This document shows positions 23,001 to 38,000 of a stretch of DNA of 64,000 nucleotides, in pieces. The stretch comes from Rutpela maculata (lineage: Eukaryota; Arthropoda; Insecta; Coleoptera; Cerambycidae), in the NCBI GenBank assembly GCA_936432065.2, contig OW386289.2, positions 92,501,736 to 92,565,735 of the forward strand, given 5' to 3'. The notes under the pieces are model-generated. The model did not search any database. It was not told the DNA's origin and saw only the letters and a list, made by a program, of their open reading frames with translations. Positions within the stretch are counted from its first letter, which is position 1, and every line of letters begins with the position of its first letter. Position numbers and translations under genes: made by a program.

Positions 23001-26000
23001 GAACTATTGAGTCAGAAACATAACTTGTATTGGACCAGCGCGCCGGGGATGAGACAGTCACGTATGTTCATCACTGGCGGGCCATCCAAGACAAAGACTA
23101 ACGAATTGCTAAAGCTGAGCAGAAAACAGCTGAGATGTGCAGTGGGAATCCTAACAGGACACTGTACACTGAACAGACACCTAACCAACATAGGTGTGAA
23201 GGATAATCCAGAATGCCGGATGTGTGGTGAGGATGAAGAAACTCCCCACCACATACTATGTGAATGCCCAGCTTTGGTGGCTGGGAGATTTTCGTACTTC
23301 GGGGGACTAACCGTGACCCCGGAAGAAATAGCCAGAGCTCCCATTGACCGTATACTCTCCTTTTGGAGAGGAACGGGATTAATGGGATAACGAGGCTATG
23401 GGGTACAATAAGCTTAAGCTTCAGTACGGCGGGGCTTCGCACCGCAACCAATAAGGAAAAAAAAATTCATTCAGTAGGCATGTCCACAAAATTTTAATTT
23501 CAATTGGAAATGATAGATTTATCTGTATTATAAACAGAGCTGGGCAAAGTACTCATTTAAACTACTTCATCAAGTACCAAATATTTGGTACTTGTTGCAT
23601 CAAGTATCAATTACTTTTCAAAAAGCAGAATACTTCAAGTATTAAGTACTTCGAGATAATACTTGCAATTTTGGGCGTAAGTATTACTTGTACTACTTCA
23701 ATTAGTCATTTAATTCTAACAAGTACTGTTTAAAAGTAGAATACTTACAAGTACATTCAACTACTTCAAGTACTTTAAATTTTTTATTTTTATCTAAACT
23801 AATCTTTATGTGTAAATATTTCTATACATTGACATATTTTTTATATTTGGGGTATATTTAAATAATGATACAGTTTTTTGAAGTTGTTTTATTTATTTAC
23901 TAAATGAGAAAATTTTGCTCCTAAAAAACATAACAATCCATTTTATTAATGTATTCTAGAATAAGTAAGAGTAAAAATTTTTGAATAATTTTTCAGATTG
24001 GAATATTATAGTCTAGGAGATAGGAGATAGCTCGATATATGGGGCCTGGGATATAACATGTTGGCATTGCTGTCATGTTTTAGCAAATATTTTTCTGAGT
24101 ATTTTATCTTACGTGAGTCAGACCTCCCCCTGCCCGTTTTGGCCCGTTTTGGCCCGTTTTTGAAGAGGGTATATTACCTATCAACATTCGATATATGCCA
24201 ACATTTTTTCTCCGTGCAATTGGCAGTACCGGCGACATCAATTATGGCCAAAATTGGAACGTAGTAATAGTATAACACTTTCTGACCAAGCGAAAAATTT
24301 TCGTTGTCAATGCTCATTGCTGGAGAACCATATGCCAACATTTTCTGCTTGCCCATATTCTAGATTTTCGGCCAAAAATTGGACTTTTGGCAAAAAACGG
24401 GCTAAAACTGGTGCTTTTCAAAATGTTGGCACCTTCTCAAACTTGTAGTTTCAGTACCAAAGAATACCTGAACACATAACACATAATATCAACACTCTCA
24501 ATATATGACTACGCGTTTATTACTCTCACATTATGTCTATCTAATACAAAGTAAAGGCAAATGCTATTTTTAGCAATAACGAATAACTTCTGTTACCAGT
24601 CTCTACAGGCTTCAACTGGATTGTAAACTTACTTGCAGTACCTAAGGTACTTGAAGTAGCGATCAAGTACTTTAAATACTTGAAGTAAATTGTAACGTAC
24701 TTTAAGTACTGTAATTTCGTTTAACAAGTACTAAGTACTATTCTAAAATATCTGCAAGTATCAAGTACCAAGTACTCATTTCTTCGGGTATTTGAAGTAA
24801 AATACTTCAAGTAATAAAAGTAATTGAAGTACAATTTACACTACTTTTACTTGAAGTAGTGTACAGCTCTGATTATAAACTAATGTACAGAGCTGGGCAA
24901 ATATTTTGAAAAAGTATTTAAATATTAAATACTAAATACTTTCAGAAAATTGAAAGTATTTAAATATTAAGTATTTTCAAAAGATAAAAGTATTTAAATA
25001 ATAAATAACAAAAATAATTAAATAGTTTAAACTTAGTATTTAAGTACTTTCTGAATATTTAAATACTTTGATAACACTGAAATATTTTGAAACATAGTTA
25101 AGTGTAATAAAAATAGCCTTTAATGGCTAAACTTCGCCAAATTGTATTTTCTATTTTTGTAGAAATCAATAAAGACTTAATATTATCATTATCAATATTA
25201 TTATTAATTAAATATTATTTGACTATTTGAGGTGTGAAAATGTTATGTTTCATGACTTTCATGAACTTCTAAAACACTATTTTAATACCTCTATACTTAA
25301 TCAGTTCTAGCTGGGTATTGGACTTTTACTTATCCGTAGAGCTAGACCTTTGCGTCTTCTGCAAATACCCAAATAAAGCACAGAGACTATGGCACTAGTT
25401 TAACTGTTCTCTGTCACAATCACAAAACATATACATGCAGAGTGAGAGGGAAACGTGCGTTTATTTTTGGTTTATTATAAATATTTGAAAAATCATAAAT
25501 GGTATAATCCTTAAAATAATTTCAAATACTCCCCATTGCTCTAAGGAATACAACCATATACAGTTTTTATCATAAATTTTGTATATAGTTAAATGCCATA
25601 CTTTAATAATGAAATTAGGAACTATTTTCATTGACAAACTACGATATTCAATTACAACAGAAATTTCCAATAAAAAAAATATATAGTTGTTATCGTTAGA
25701 ACAATAGCAATTATTTAAAACAGTTTTGAAGATTATAGTATATTTGGTTATTTATAATAAACCGAAAATAAACGCATATTTCCCTTTCACTGTGCAAAAG
25801 CCTAATCTCAACAGTTAACACTTACTGTCTATGTCTGCTCTCAACCAACTTTCTGGGAATTAAGAAGAAGACTGAATGATGCAATGTGTTTATTAACTAC
25901 ATAGTATGATACATGTCTTGATTCTTGAAGAGTATCTGCCTGTCTCCCTGGTGTACTTAATTATATTTGTTGTATTTATTTAAATACTTTTGAGATTCAA

Positions 26001-29000
26001 ATACTTCTGAAAGTATTTAAATACTGTCAGAAAAGGATTTAAATACTTTTTTAGAAATATTTAAATACTTCTCAGTTATTTAAATAGTTTAAGTATTTAT
26101 AAATACTTTAGGATCATTGTCACAAATACTAAGTAGTAAATATTTCAGATAAAGTATTTGCAAGTATAAATACAAATACTTGTTGCAAGAAGTATTTAAA
26201 TACTTGGTATTTAAATACTTTCTAGTATTTAAATACTTATGAGGTATTTGTAAGTACATATTTGCCCGCTCTGTTAATGTAACAATAATAGCTTAGTGAC
26301 TTAGGTGTTTGATACATCCCCTTTTGAGTCATAGCAAATCCTTTTAACCATGAATAGAACTAGTCAAAATAAGTAGATTTTCGAACAGACCCACCTCGAG
26401 AAATCATGCCTGCTCCCCCTGCCCCCTCCGAGAGGCTACCTGTATCTGCATATATATTTCTTTTTTTTCTCAAAAACGGTAGAAGCTAGAGGAATGATCT
26501 TGGCGCCATTCGATAGAGTATAAAATTTTGCATAAGACCCTTTTTTTTGCTTTTTGCTACTTTCTCTTTTTTTAGGGCCTCACGGCAAAAAAGCGGGGAG
26601 GAGCTTTCCAACAACGACATATGTTTGGTTAGATCTCTAAAACAGTCCAATAAATCAAAATTCTACAAGATATAAAAGATAAACCATTATTTTTCCTATC
26701 GATTGGTATATTATTTGTATATGTTATTTGTTTAAATAAAGCCGTCAGTGGCGTACAAAGAGAAAGCTGCACATGATATGCATAATGAATTTATTTAAAA
26801 TAACACAGGACCACAAAATATGTTTGCGAGTTGCCTGGGACCAGACCCAGTGTAGCATATGTTTTTGGGGTCGTTGAAACCGAATCTGAAATTTATTTTG
26901 CCTTGTCACGTCAGGATTTTTTTTTAAATTAATAACAATTTTTTTTACTTCATATTTCAAAGATTTGGCGAAGTCGCCGGTAATATCAATTAATTCACAG
27001 ACACGGTATTATTTCTATAGTAACATTCACATCGTGCCCAACAAAGAGAATTTTACAATAGTTTTCTTCACTATGTAGAAGTTAAATAAATAAAAGAAGC
27101 TACTAAAAAGATTGAAAAAAAAATCTTTTTTCAAATCGAATCGCCTTCAATAAATTTTCAAAAAAATATCTCTAAAAAGTAAGAAAGAAAATTTTACTCA
27201 GTTTTACAAATATCTGTCTATCTATTAGTGAAAAGTGGCTAGGAACTATTTATACCATATTATCAAATAGTCCAATCGACGAAGGAATTAATTCGTGTAG
27301 TTGCAAATTTTTGTATATTTGCCGGGAGGAGTGCCCTGAACAACATACCAGAAGTCCCGACCGGTGGGAGGTAAGCGGGGAGGGGGGGGCTAGTTTAAAG
27401 GTCCCCTTTTCACGTTTTTCTTAAATAACTCGAAAACTACGACCTCTAGCGAAAAATTGTCTTTATACAAAATTAAACTAGACGAAATTTTCTACAAATA
27501 CGTTCCTATTCATTTTTTATGTAGGATCAATACTTTACGAGACACAGAGGGTGAAAAATCGCATATTAAAAAAAAATTAAGTAATTTTCATGTTTTTTCG
27601 GTGAAAACGCACTTTACACAAAAGTTGCAAATAAAAAAAGGTCTCGTATTTCGATGATGCATTCACCTGAATTTTGTCAGATTTTTTTTTTCAACTTTTA
27701 CATTTCCCCTCGGCCACTTTTAGGAATTTTCGAGTGGCCATATCTCGAAAAATATGCATTTTTCGAAAAAAAATCACAAGAGTAAAAACATCTTATTGTA
27801 GACCAAAAAAGGTATATTATTTGACCAAGAAAGTATTGTTTTTTTTCATTTTTGACCTAATTCTACAAGTTGCGGGGTGTTTTCTACCCCTTCCGATCAT
27901 TTCCTACTCTATTTTTTTTTTCATTGCACAAGGTTTCTTCAACATTCATTCATTAGCACTAAAATTAGAGATTTTGATCATTTTAGCACTTCGTTGACTG
28001 GACTATCTCTATATCTCGTAAAGTATTGATCCTACATAAAAAATGAATAGGAACTTATTTGTAGTTTAATTTTGTATAAAAACAATTTTTTGCTAGAAGT
28101 CGTAGTTTTCGAGTTATTCAAGAAAAACATAAAAAGGGGACCTTTAAACCACTCCCCGCTCATCTCCCACCGGCCAGGACTTTTGGTATGTTTTTCAGGG
28201 CACTTCCCTCCCCCCTCCCCGATAACTGTACAAAAATTGGCCACTACACGAATTATTTCCCCTAATCGTCCTTTTTTGTACTTCATTGACTGGATTATAT
28301 CAATTTGAAATCGGTGCAAAAATATCTAATTTGAAAATTTGTTGTTTATAGTTCGTAGGTACCCAAAAAATAAGTCTTTCGTAACTGAAATTTCTAATTA
28401 AGATGAGATTTTTTTTGGGTACCTATGAACTATAAACAACAAGTTTTGAAATTATATATTTTTACACCGATTTCATATTGATATTAGGTAATAAGGCATA
28501 GTTCCTTGCCACTTTTCACTAATAGATAGACAGATATTTGAAAACTGAATTAAACTTTATGTCTTACTTTTTAGAGATATGTTTTGAAGATTTATTGAAG
28601 GCGTTCGATTTAAAAAAAGATTTTTTTTTTTAAACCTTTTTAGTAACCACAGTGAAGAAAACTATTGTGAAATTCTTTTTAGGTTGGGCACCATGTGAAT
28701 GTCACTATAAAAATAATACCATGTTTGTGAATTAATTGATATCACCGGCGTCTCCGCCAAATCTTCGAATCTAACATGAAATTAAAAAAAAAAATTCTTA
28801 ATTTAAAAAAAATCCTGACATGACAAGGCAAAATAAGTTTCAGATTCGGTTTCAGCGACCCCAAAAACATATGCTACACTGGGTCTGGTCCCAGGCAACT
28901 CGCAAAAATATTTTGTGATCCTGTGTAATTTATTTTTGTTGTTATAAACTGCGAAAATATTGATTGTGCCTTTTCAAAATTATTTCACATTATTTGTTCT

Positions 29001-32000
29001 ACTATTTTTTTACACAAAACCTCTTAGCAAAAAAATATGGTGAGGGCATTCTAGCTATAACAAGTTTTTGCCTGTCACGCAAACGACGCAATAAATTAGG
29101 CACTAGATAAAAAAACTGCTTATTACTCTTTCTGTCAATTGGTATATAATTTGAAAATATTATTTATTTTAAATCAAGTCGCCAGTGGAGCGCATAGACA
29201 AAACAATGCATATATGATGGGAACTTGCCCAAAAAATAAAATTGAATTAAAATATTCAAAATCGTAAACTAACATCATTAAAAACCCCATAGACAACAAA
29301 AAATTAAAAAAAAAAAATTCCTCCAGAAATATAAGCGATTAAAATCTGCCGGATTTTACCCACTCCTGAAACGTGACGTCAGTGGGTGAAAGTCGGATGA
29401 CGACGTCAAGCGACACCGATTCTGCTTTCGCATGCTCATTTGTCAGAAACAACTAGCAGTGGACACAACCTAACCTAAAATTCGTTGGAAGAACATCTTC
29501 AATATTCTGAAATGTCACAAAATGCTACTTTTGATTCGTTCGTGCCGAGCCTAATTTTCGAATTTCGCCGTGCAATTTACATTCAGGTTTATCTGGAACA
29601 CTTCCTCTTTATGTCGCGACATCGTACGGCCGTCCCAATGGTGTTTTTCGAAAAATATGAACGTGTCAAGATTGCATGTTTTTGCAATTTTTTCGGCTCC
29701 GAAATGTAAGCTGTTTTTTGCTATTTTTCGCAGATATCTCCAAAACGGTGGGAGTTAGCTCGAAATAAAAAATAAGATCAAACGAGTATTTTCCACTACG
29801 AATCTTTTGCTATCACCAGACTTTTGAATTTTTTTTTCGTTTCGGGGATAACTACAGAAATGTTGGCCACGTACGACAAAAAATCGCAAATTTTGAGCTT
29901 CTACAGTTTGCAACTTTTTAATCTTTGCTCCTACGCCAAAACACTACTCTAGCTAATTTAAATATAATTAAATTTGCTTCTTTTTATTTTTTAAATTCCG
30001 ACAAAAATTAAGGAATTAGAGGGGGCGGGATTTGGGACTTTTTTTTTTTCGGTAAAATTTCTCTATTTTGTCACCGTAATTAATCGGTAATTAACTGAAA
30101 TCGATCTCATTTACGATGTTCACTTAATATCATGTACTATTTTGTCGCTCCGTTAATCTCGGCCCTTCGAAACAAAGGTTTCTGAGAGAAATTATTTTTT
30201 TTAAGATTTACATACTCTATAGGAAAACGGGTAATTTCCTACATTTCCTCGAATATCTCGATAATTATTGTTTTTTTCGAAAAAATTGTAGACAGCTTAT
30301 GTAAAGAGAAGTAATTGACCTTTCCGACCCTTTCTTTATTTTTTCTCTAATATAAAAAATAAAAGACTCATGGCCGAATATGCGGACGTCTCAAAGCTAA
30401 CCGCCGCCCAGTCTATTAATGGCTAAAGTACGCCATCTGCTGGACACCACGCGAGACCAGGTTTCACCCAGTGACGTCACAGTACTTTTCGTGAGGAGTG
30501 GCGAGGATTTCAACTTTAATTATTTATTGCAAAGTAAGTACTGCGATTTAAGAGCTGATATTCGGTGTGGCGTGTTTTTATACATAAATACACACTTTAA
30601 TGAAATAAAAAAAAAATGGGCAAGTTCCCCATTGCATTATAACTTATTTTTAATAATAGTATATTGAAATCAAAAAAAAAATATGTGGTAAAATGGTAAA
30701 ATTAACCAAAAACATTTAACAGAAAATAAAATAACTAAATTATAGTACCCACTTAATGAAAGTAAATTTTAAATAACTTAATTACAACATTCTATACATG
30801 AACATAATTTTGTACATTTTAAATTTTTTTGAAAAACATTTGCACTTAGGCCCACAAATTTTGCACTTACATTTTAACAATACATTTGATGAAATGTTCT
30901 CATTTTTGGAAGTAGTCCAGAGGGGCATCCATTTATCATTATCCATAGTCCATCCCCATTTGGATGGACATGGGAGTTCTATGATCGATTGACTAAGCTT
31001 ACCCCAAACAAATCCTGCTTGATAAATACATCTATTGATATGAATTGACAAGGCATTCATTGTTTTTGTGAAAATAATTGCATTCGACATGGGTCGATAT
31101 TATCTGTATGGGAATACTTATCATAGATTATTATCACAAATTTTAACAGCATTCTCAATTGATCATTATTTGGCTGCTTTGGATCTGTAACCAAATCTAT
31201 GAAAGTGGCGGTGACATCCGGAAAAGAATCCCAAGCTTCCTAACACTTCTTTTTTCCTTTTGAAGAAAAAGAGGTTAGTGTCACAACCCGTAAATGAATG
31301 GAGAAAGGGGAGAGCAAGACATTTATCTTGAAGTTGATTGGATATATATTTTAGATTCTTTGCAGTGCCAAATTCTATTCATATGTTTTGATTTTCATTT
31401 TGATATTGATAAAAGAGTGCTAGTACCAGAACATCAGTATTCACAGTCTTTATTAATATTTTCTTTAAATTGTTCTCATAGTAATTGTGTGCATGCACGA
31501 AAATGCGCGTATCCGCTTCCTCATCATTGCATAATAGGGATGTATTTACATTATCGAGAGGCGGATTATACAGAACATTCTCATCATTAGTACATACAAC
31601 AACTTTATTTTCAGGTACTGGAATGCTGCCAAAGTAGGTGGAAATTAGATTAAATAATTCTTGTCTGCTTGCTGCAACTCGCAAAAAATCGTACCAATTT
31701 TTTGGAATTGCTGTAATTAGTCTAACTAATTTTCGATTTCCTTTGCCTCTTTTTTCCCTAGTTTGTCCCTTTAAACTATTCTCTAAATAAGCATCTCAAA
31801 CACTATCTACCCTGGTTACTGATTTTAGGATATTAAAAAAGTATGGTATAACAACGTTTGAAATGTAATCACAAAAATTTTAACAGGCTTTGGGTTGCAG
31901 AATATGCACAAGTCTAATAGAACAGCATCAACATCAGTTGGTTTATCTAAGGTAGTAAAACACTTATCAAGGCAACGTAATAAATCAGACTTATTTCCAT

Positions 32001-35000
32001 GATACATTTCCCCAAGTTGAACTAGAGAAGGGAGGCAGGGGTGATTTTCAAATTTAAAGAAATTTTCCAAGTCTCCATCCCGATTTTGAGATGCTATATA
32101 TAGCCAACTGAATAAATTAACATCTGAATTGAGCTTATTTTGCTTAGATGTTACTTTTTGTTTAATTTTTTTGTTTTGAAATGGGATGTTATTATTTTTT
32201 GGGATTCGGTCAATAATACATGTTTTCGATTTATCTTTCAACCTTTCATTAAAAAAGTCTTTGCATTTCGCTAACAAATGATTCAAGCATTCTGCATTTA
32301 CAACGACTTTACTATCAAGAGCAAATAATTCTGAAGACGTTTTTTGGAAAGGATTTCCATAGTCTTTAAAGGACCCTATAATATTAGAAGCAGCCGATAT
32401 AAAATTTTTTGAAAAATTTCTGAAAATATTTTGAAAATAATTCTAAGCTTAGTTTAGAAGGATTTTTTACTTATCAAATAAGTTGTACCTTAAATCGATA
32501 ATGAGAAATTTTACTTTCACAGAAAAATAATAGGAACTTTTAGTTTTTTTTTTTTGCATAAATTAAGAATTATTAACTTTTTAAAGCCATAAGTAATTTA
32601 TTAATTCAGTTTGAAACATTAATCGTGTTGATTCACATCCTTATATAAACAAGTCAATGCAAGACTAAAATAAGGGATATAGAGAAGGAGTCATGTTTGT
32701 CTAGGCGGCTACGGTTAGTTATATTTCCAAGTTATTTTTACTTCCACATCCAGTGGAAGTATAGTAACGACAAAAAAATTTTTAAAAATTTTTATTGTTC
32801 AAATAGGCTTAGAATGTCATGAAACGTCGAGATTTTAAGTTTGAGAGAAAAAAAAATTTCTGTCTGTCGGTCTGTAACTTTTTTTTGTGCGCACGTTTAC
32901 TCTGAAACCGTTTAAGATATTGACTTGAAATTTGGTACACGTATGTATTTTAACGTGATCTGGAACTAGATTATATTTTCATCTTGTTCCATTGAAGGGT
33001 TGGGGGTAGATTGGGGTAAATTTGGGGTAAATAGGTAAATTAAGCAGGTAAGAGTCCAGAAAATTGGTATTTAGTATATTAAAGAGAAGCTAAGGTCTCA
33101 AAAAAAATTTTGGCATTAGCCACCCCCATTACCACCCCCACCCCATTATTAAAGGGGATGAAAAAAAAAATGTGATTTAGTGTGTGTACAAGAACCAGAA
33201 ACCTCCAAATATTTTTTTACTTCATCCGCCCCCACTACCACCCCCTATCACCACCCCCACCCCACTACCGATGTGGGGTATCGTTTTATAGGTTTTTGGG
33301 GTAGAGGATTTCAAATATTATATTATTATCTTTCCATTAACAATTATTTCCACATACAAATTTTTTTCGTTGTGAGTGACTTGGATAGAAAATCTGGATG
33401 TAGAAGTAGTGATTCCTTGGGCAGCGGTTTTTCGTTATCTTGTTGACTTCAACGAAGAACGCACAACCTCAACTTTTTTTGAATAACTACTTGATAATTA
33501 CAAACAAATTTCAATGTCTTTTGCGGGTTATAATATAATAATAATAAATTATTTTAAATAAATTCATTATGCACACGTGCAGCTTTCTCTCTGTACGCCA
33601 CTGACGGCTTTATTTAAACAATTAACATATATAAATAATATACCAATCGATAGAAAAAATAATGGTCTTTATTTTTTATATCTTGTAGAATTTTGATTTA
33701 TTGGGCCGTTTTGGAGATACAGCCAATCATATGTCGTTGTTGAAAGGCTTCTCCCCCGTTTTCTTGCCTTAAAAAAAAAGCAAATAGCAAAAAGCAAAGC
33801 AAAGGTCTTATGCAAAATTTTATGCTCTATCGAATGGCGCCAAGATCATTCCCCTACCTTCTACCGTTTTTGAGAAAAAAGGAATATATAGGCAGATACA
33901 GTAGCCCATTTGAGGGGGGCAGGGGAGCAGGCATTATTTCTCGAGGTGAGTCTGTTCGAAAATCTACTTATTTTGACTAGTTCTATTCATGGTTAAAAGA
34001 TTTTGCTATTACTCAAAAGTGGAAGTATCGAGGCATTTTCGAGACGCAAGTCACTATACTATAAAAACCGCTGCCCAAGGAATCACGACTTCCACATCCA
34101 GATTCTCTATCCAAGTCACTCACAACGAAAAAAATTTGTATGTGGAAATAATTGTTTATGGAACTTTAATAATATAATATTTGAAATCCTCTACCCCAAA
34201 AACCCATAAAACGATACCCCACATCGGTAATGGGGTGGGGGTGATGATAGGGGGTGGTAGTGGGGGTGGATGAAGTAAAAAAAATATTTTTAGGTTTCTG
34301 GTTCTTGTACACACACTAAATCACAAATTTTTTTTCATCCCCTTTAATAATGGGGTGGGGGTGGTAATGGGGGTGGCTTATGCCAAAATTTTTTTTGAGA
34401 CCTTAGCTTCTCTTGTATATACTAAATACCAATTTTATGGACTCTTACCTGCTTGATTTACCTATTTACTCCAAATTTACCCCCATTTACCCCCCAACCC
34501 TTCGACGGAACAAGATGAAAATATAATCTAGTTCTAGATCTCGTTAAAGTACATATGTTTATCAAATTTCAAGTGAATATCTCAAACGGTTCCAGAGTAA
34601 ACGTGCGCACAAAAAAAAGTTACAGACCGACAGACCGACAGACAGAAATTTTTTTTTCGCTCAAACTTAAAATCTCGCCGTTTCATGACATTCTAAGCCT
34701 ATTTGAACAATAAAAATTTTTAAAAATTTTTTTGTCGTTACTATACTTCCACCGGATGTGGAAGTAAAATGTATATATTTTTATTTTGCCAGTTATTCGT
34801 AACAGAAGTGACCCCAATGCAGCCAGGCGAATTGCCAATTGCCGAATTTGAAAGAATGGATGAAGTAGGTATTAGAAAAAGTGATTTTACATAGAAAATG
34901 AGGAGTTACTTTTTTTCGAAAAAAAAATCGTTTCCAAGTTATAAATTGTTTGATATCATTTTTGGTAATTTTTCAATAAAAATTCTTGGCCTATGAAATT

Positions 35001-38000
35001 TGAAAGTACAGATGACGCTGGATTGTAGAAAAAGTGAATTTAAATAGAAAATGAAGAATGACCTTTTTTCTAAATAAAATTCGTTTAAAAGTTATTAATT
35101 ATTTAATATTTCAAAAATATAATTTTAGGGGGTCGTAATTCGAAAACCATAAATCAAAATGTCTTTAAATTTTGGATATACAGGTTCTAAAGCATGCTGA
35201 TCAATAATATTACATTCATTCTTCAATAAAAAACAACGGACCCACTTGCATTACACACACAGGCCCGCGTGCCTGAAAGTAGGTGACGTCATATTACTAG
35301 CCTCTACCTTGGGAACGTTTTTTAGCCTCGCTGCGTTGGGATGATTTCTACTACGAATAATTGACAAAATTAATATATTTAATTAAAAAAAAATAGATTT
35401 TGATACTAGGGCCTCTAATGTATAGTTTTAACCAATATTAGTGTATATTATTTTTTCTCTGGACATGCCTTTTACAGTATTTTACGCTTCTCGTAGCTTT
35501 TTTTTCTAACCATTGACTCTGCTTGAAAGTTTAGACACGTATATTCTGAAACATGATGAATCATTTGCCATACATAAAATTGCACCAAAGATAGAATATC
35601 TAATACATATAGTCGAGTAAACTTTAACTTGGCGGGTCCAAAGGTTGCTTCATGATATAAACTCAGAGGATCAGACATAGGTACGCGACTAGTTTCTCTT
35701 TGCGTCATTGCCATGGTTACGTGCGCGTCGCATATCAAATCGTACGTATGCTACCAACAACTCGTGCACACCCCCAACTTAAAGTATACTCTATTTTCTA
35801 TAAAGCAATATTTTCATTCGAGATTACATACATTTTTCAGAAGCGGCATTGAAAAAGTCTGCATCGAGGAAACTTTTTTTATTATTGAAAATAGAGTACT
35901 AGTATAAGCCAATGAAATGTAGTTTAAGGTCTGAATTAATTTTTGAAAAACAAGAAATCGTTGTTTATAACAGTTTGGTGGTCATAGATGTGTAATAAGC
36001 TAATAAGTTTGAGAATTATACGCGTTGCATTAAATCCTGGGTTACCGATGTTATGTTACCGATCACAGTAGGCTAGAACCACCTTTAAATGAAAGATGCA
36101 TGCACTCTCTCAATTCCTACGGGAAATGGTAGCTTTATCTGCCCAGAAACAATTCCCGTAAAATCTGAAATCATTCCCTTGGCCGTTTTCTAAAAAATTG
36201 ACTTTTAATTTTTTTTTTTTGAAAACTGATTTTTTCCATTGATAAGCTTGTTAATATGTCAATCAAGAGAGTAAAATTAAACATTCCAATACAAATTTAA
36301 ACTTAAGGCAAGTTTGGGGAAATAACATACAAGAAACCTTCATGCTCAACGTTTTGATAATAATCGGGTTATATAAACTTTCCAAGTAGTCAATTTAGAC
36401 AAAATCATTAGATCTATTCCTATGTTATTTTGAATGACAGCAATTTTTGTTTATCAATATATCCGTAACCAATGAATAACATTACTATTTGCGTAACTGG
36501 ATTTGCTAGGGAAATCCGAGCGCCTCTACTGGCCGTCTGAGTAAACTTTCCATTCGCTCAGTGAATATGAGAACCATACCACCACCGATGAAGACAACCA
36601 ACAGAAGAGACATGACGATAACCCAACCACCCACCCACTACCCTGCAGGTACCGGACGAAACGCCAGTACCCGTAGCCACCTAGCTCCGTGCAGACCGAA
36701 AGTGCTAACCGATGATCCGGGTGGCAGGATGTCAATTGACATTCTGCGTACCGGCAGTCAATCCCAGCCAAAAATACCCCAAAGTCTCCGAACAGACAGA
36801 TGACCCGGGGGGGGTGACAAGCTGGCGAAGAAAGATCATCAAGACAGAAGAGCGCCAGAAGATAAAGGCCTTAGCCAGCAAGGTCCAACAAGCCAGGACC
36901 CGGGAAGGTGGGCCGAAATCATCCACACCGTTCACATTTATGAGTGAGGTTAATGTAAAGTAAGCTCACCCACCCCGCTCGAGGCCATGCAGGTCTACAG
37001 AGATGTACTAGGGTAAAGAGCAGTAGTCCTGCTCGATCTTTGATATCTGAGACCGCCATCATTGCCAAAGAATATTGGCGTCGCTCGGTCAGTTACTCTT
37101 TAGAATTCACTAGGCAAACAATCCAAGACTCCAAGAGTGAAATTTTTTTGTGACCATGATTAAAATCAAAGCAATCATGCAAAAACGCACGACGAAAATA
37201 GATATTGTCTTCGTCTATTGTACAAACGTAAGAATCACGGATTGAAGAAGATAACTGATACTTAACTGATAGGTTGTTTGAAATATGTCCGGGTATTCAG
37301 AGACTTCAAAAATGTAGTAGATTCTTGTTTTTATCAATGCAAAAAATCAGTTTTCAAAAAAAAAATTAAAAGTGAAGTTTCTAGAAAACGGCCAAGGGAA
37401 TGATTTCAAATTTACGGGAATTGTTTCGGGACAGACAAAGCTACCATTTCCTGTAGGAACTGAGAGAGTGCATGTATATTTCATTTAAAGGTGGTTCTAG
37501 CCTACTGTGCGATGTTACCAATGTACCAGACCCCATCGAGATATGACGTATTAAAAGCTGGAATGGTTAAAATATCCTTAAAAAGTGGTACATTTTTCAA
37601 TATAATTAAGCAAGACGTTATGAATGAGAAGAAGAAATATGCTGTATGTTGTTACATCCACATCATAGAAGTAGTAGTCGTAAAACATGATTTTTTTTAT
37701 TTAAATAGCCTTAGAATGTCTGTCCGTCTGTAACTTTTATTTCGACTTGAAATTTGAGACACCTTTGTATTATAGCGAGATAGTCAGGAATCTACCTTCT
37801 CAAAAGACGCTCCTAAAATGTCAGGGTGTGCACTCGAAGATATAGTTTTGAAAAAATTCGTACATTATCTGGAATAACCTTGCCTAATGTGGAGTGTGCC
37901 ATCTTGGCCGCGATTGTAAAAAGCCGTAAAAATTTTAATTCCGAAAATTCTTGTATTACTGAAAATTCATTAATTTTATTTTCTCACCGAATTTACAGGC

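Larger units (their letters stand above)
26322..34018. repeat. Long inverted-repeat pair bounding a composite region
   Basis: Segment 26322-26800 is the diverged reverse complement of 33545-34018, sharing tttgagtcatagcaaatc, tcgaacagacccacctcgag, ttggcgccattcgatagag and gccgtcagtggcgtac strings in order. Between them lie a fold-back (26801-28928), another repeat (29219-30629), a decayed gene (30782-32402) and one arm of fold-back family A. It may be a 7.7-kb element with 475-bp TIRs that later took insertions. Confidence 0.55.

Noticed and set aside
22036..23451. Several minus-strand open frames opposite the LINE ORF2
   Set aside because: They are shadows of the RT/RNase H frame, which has all the recognisable motifs.
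36561..36963. A real gene in the GC-rich centre of the Chapaev-like elements
   Set aside because: Indels between the two copies change frame and stop positions, so there is no evidence of protein-level constraint.
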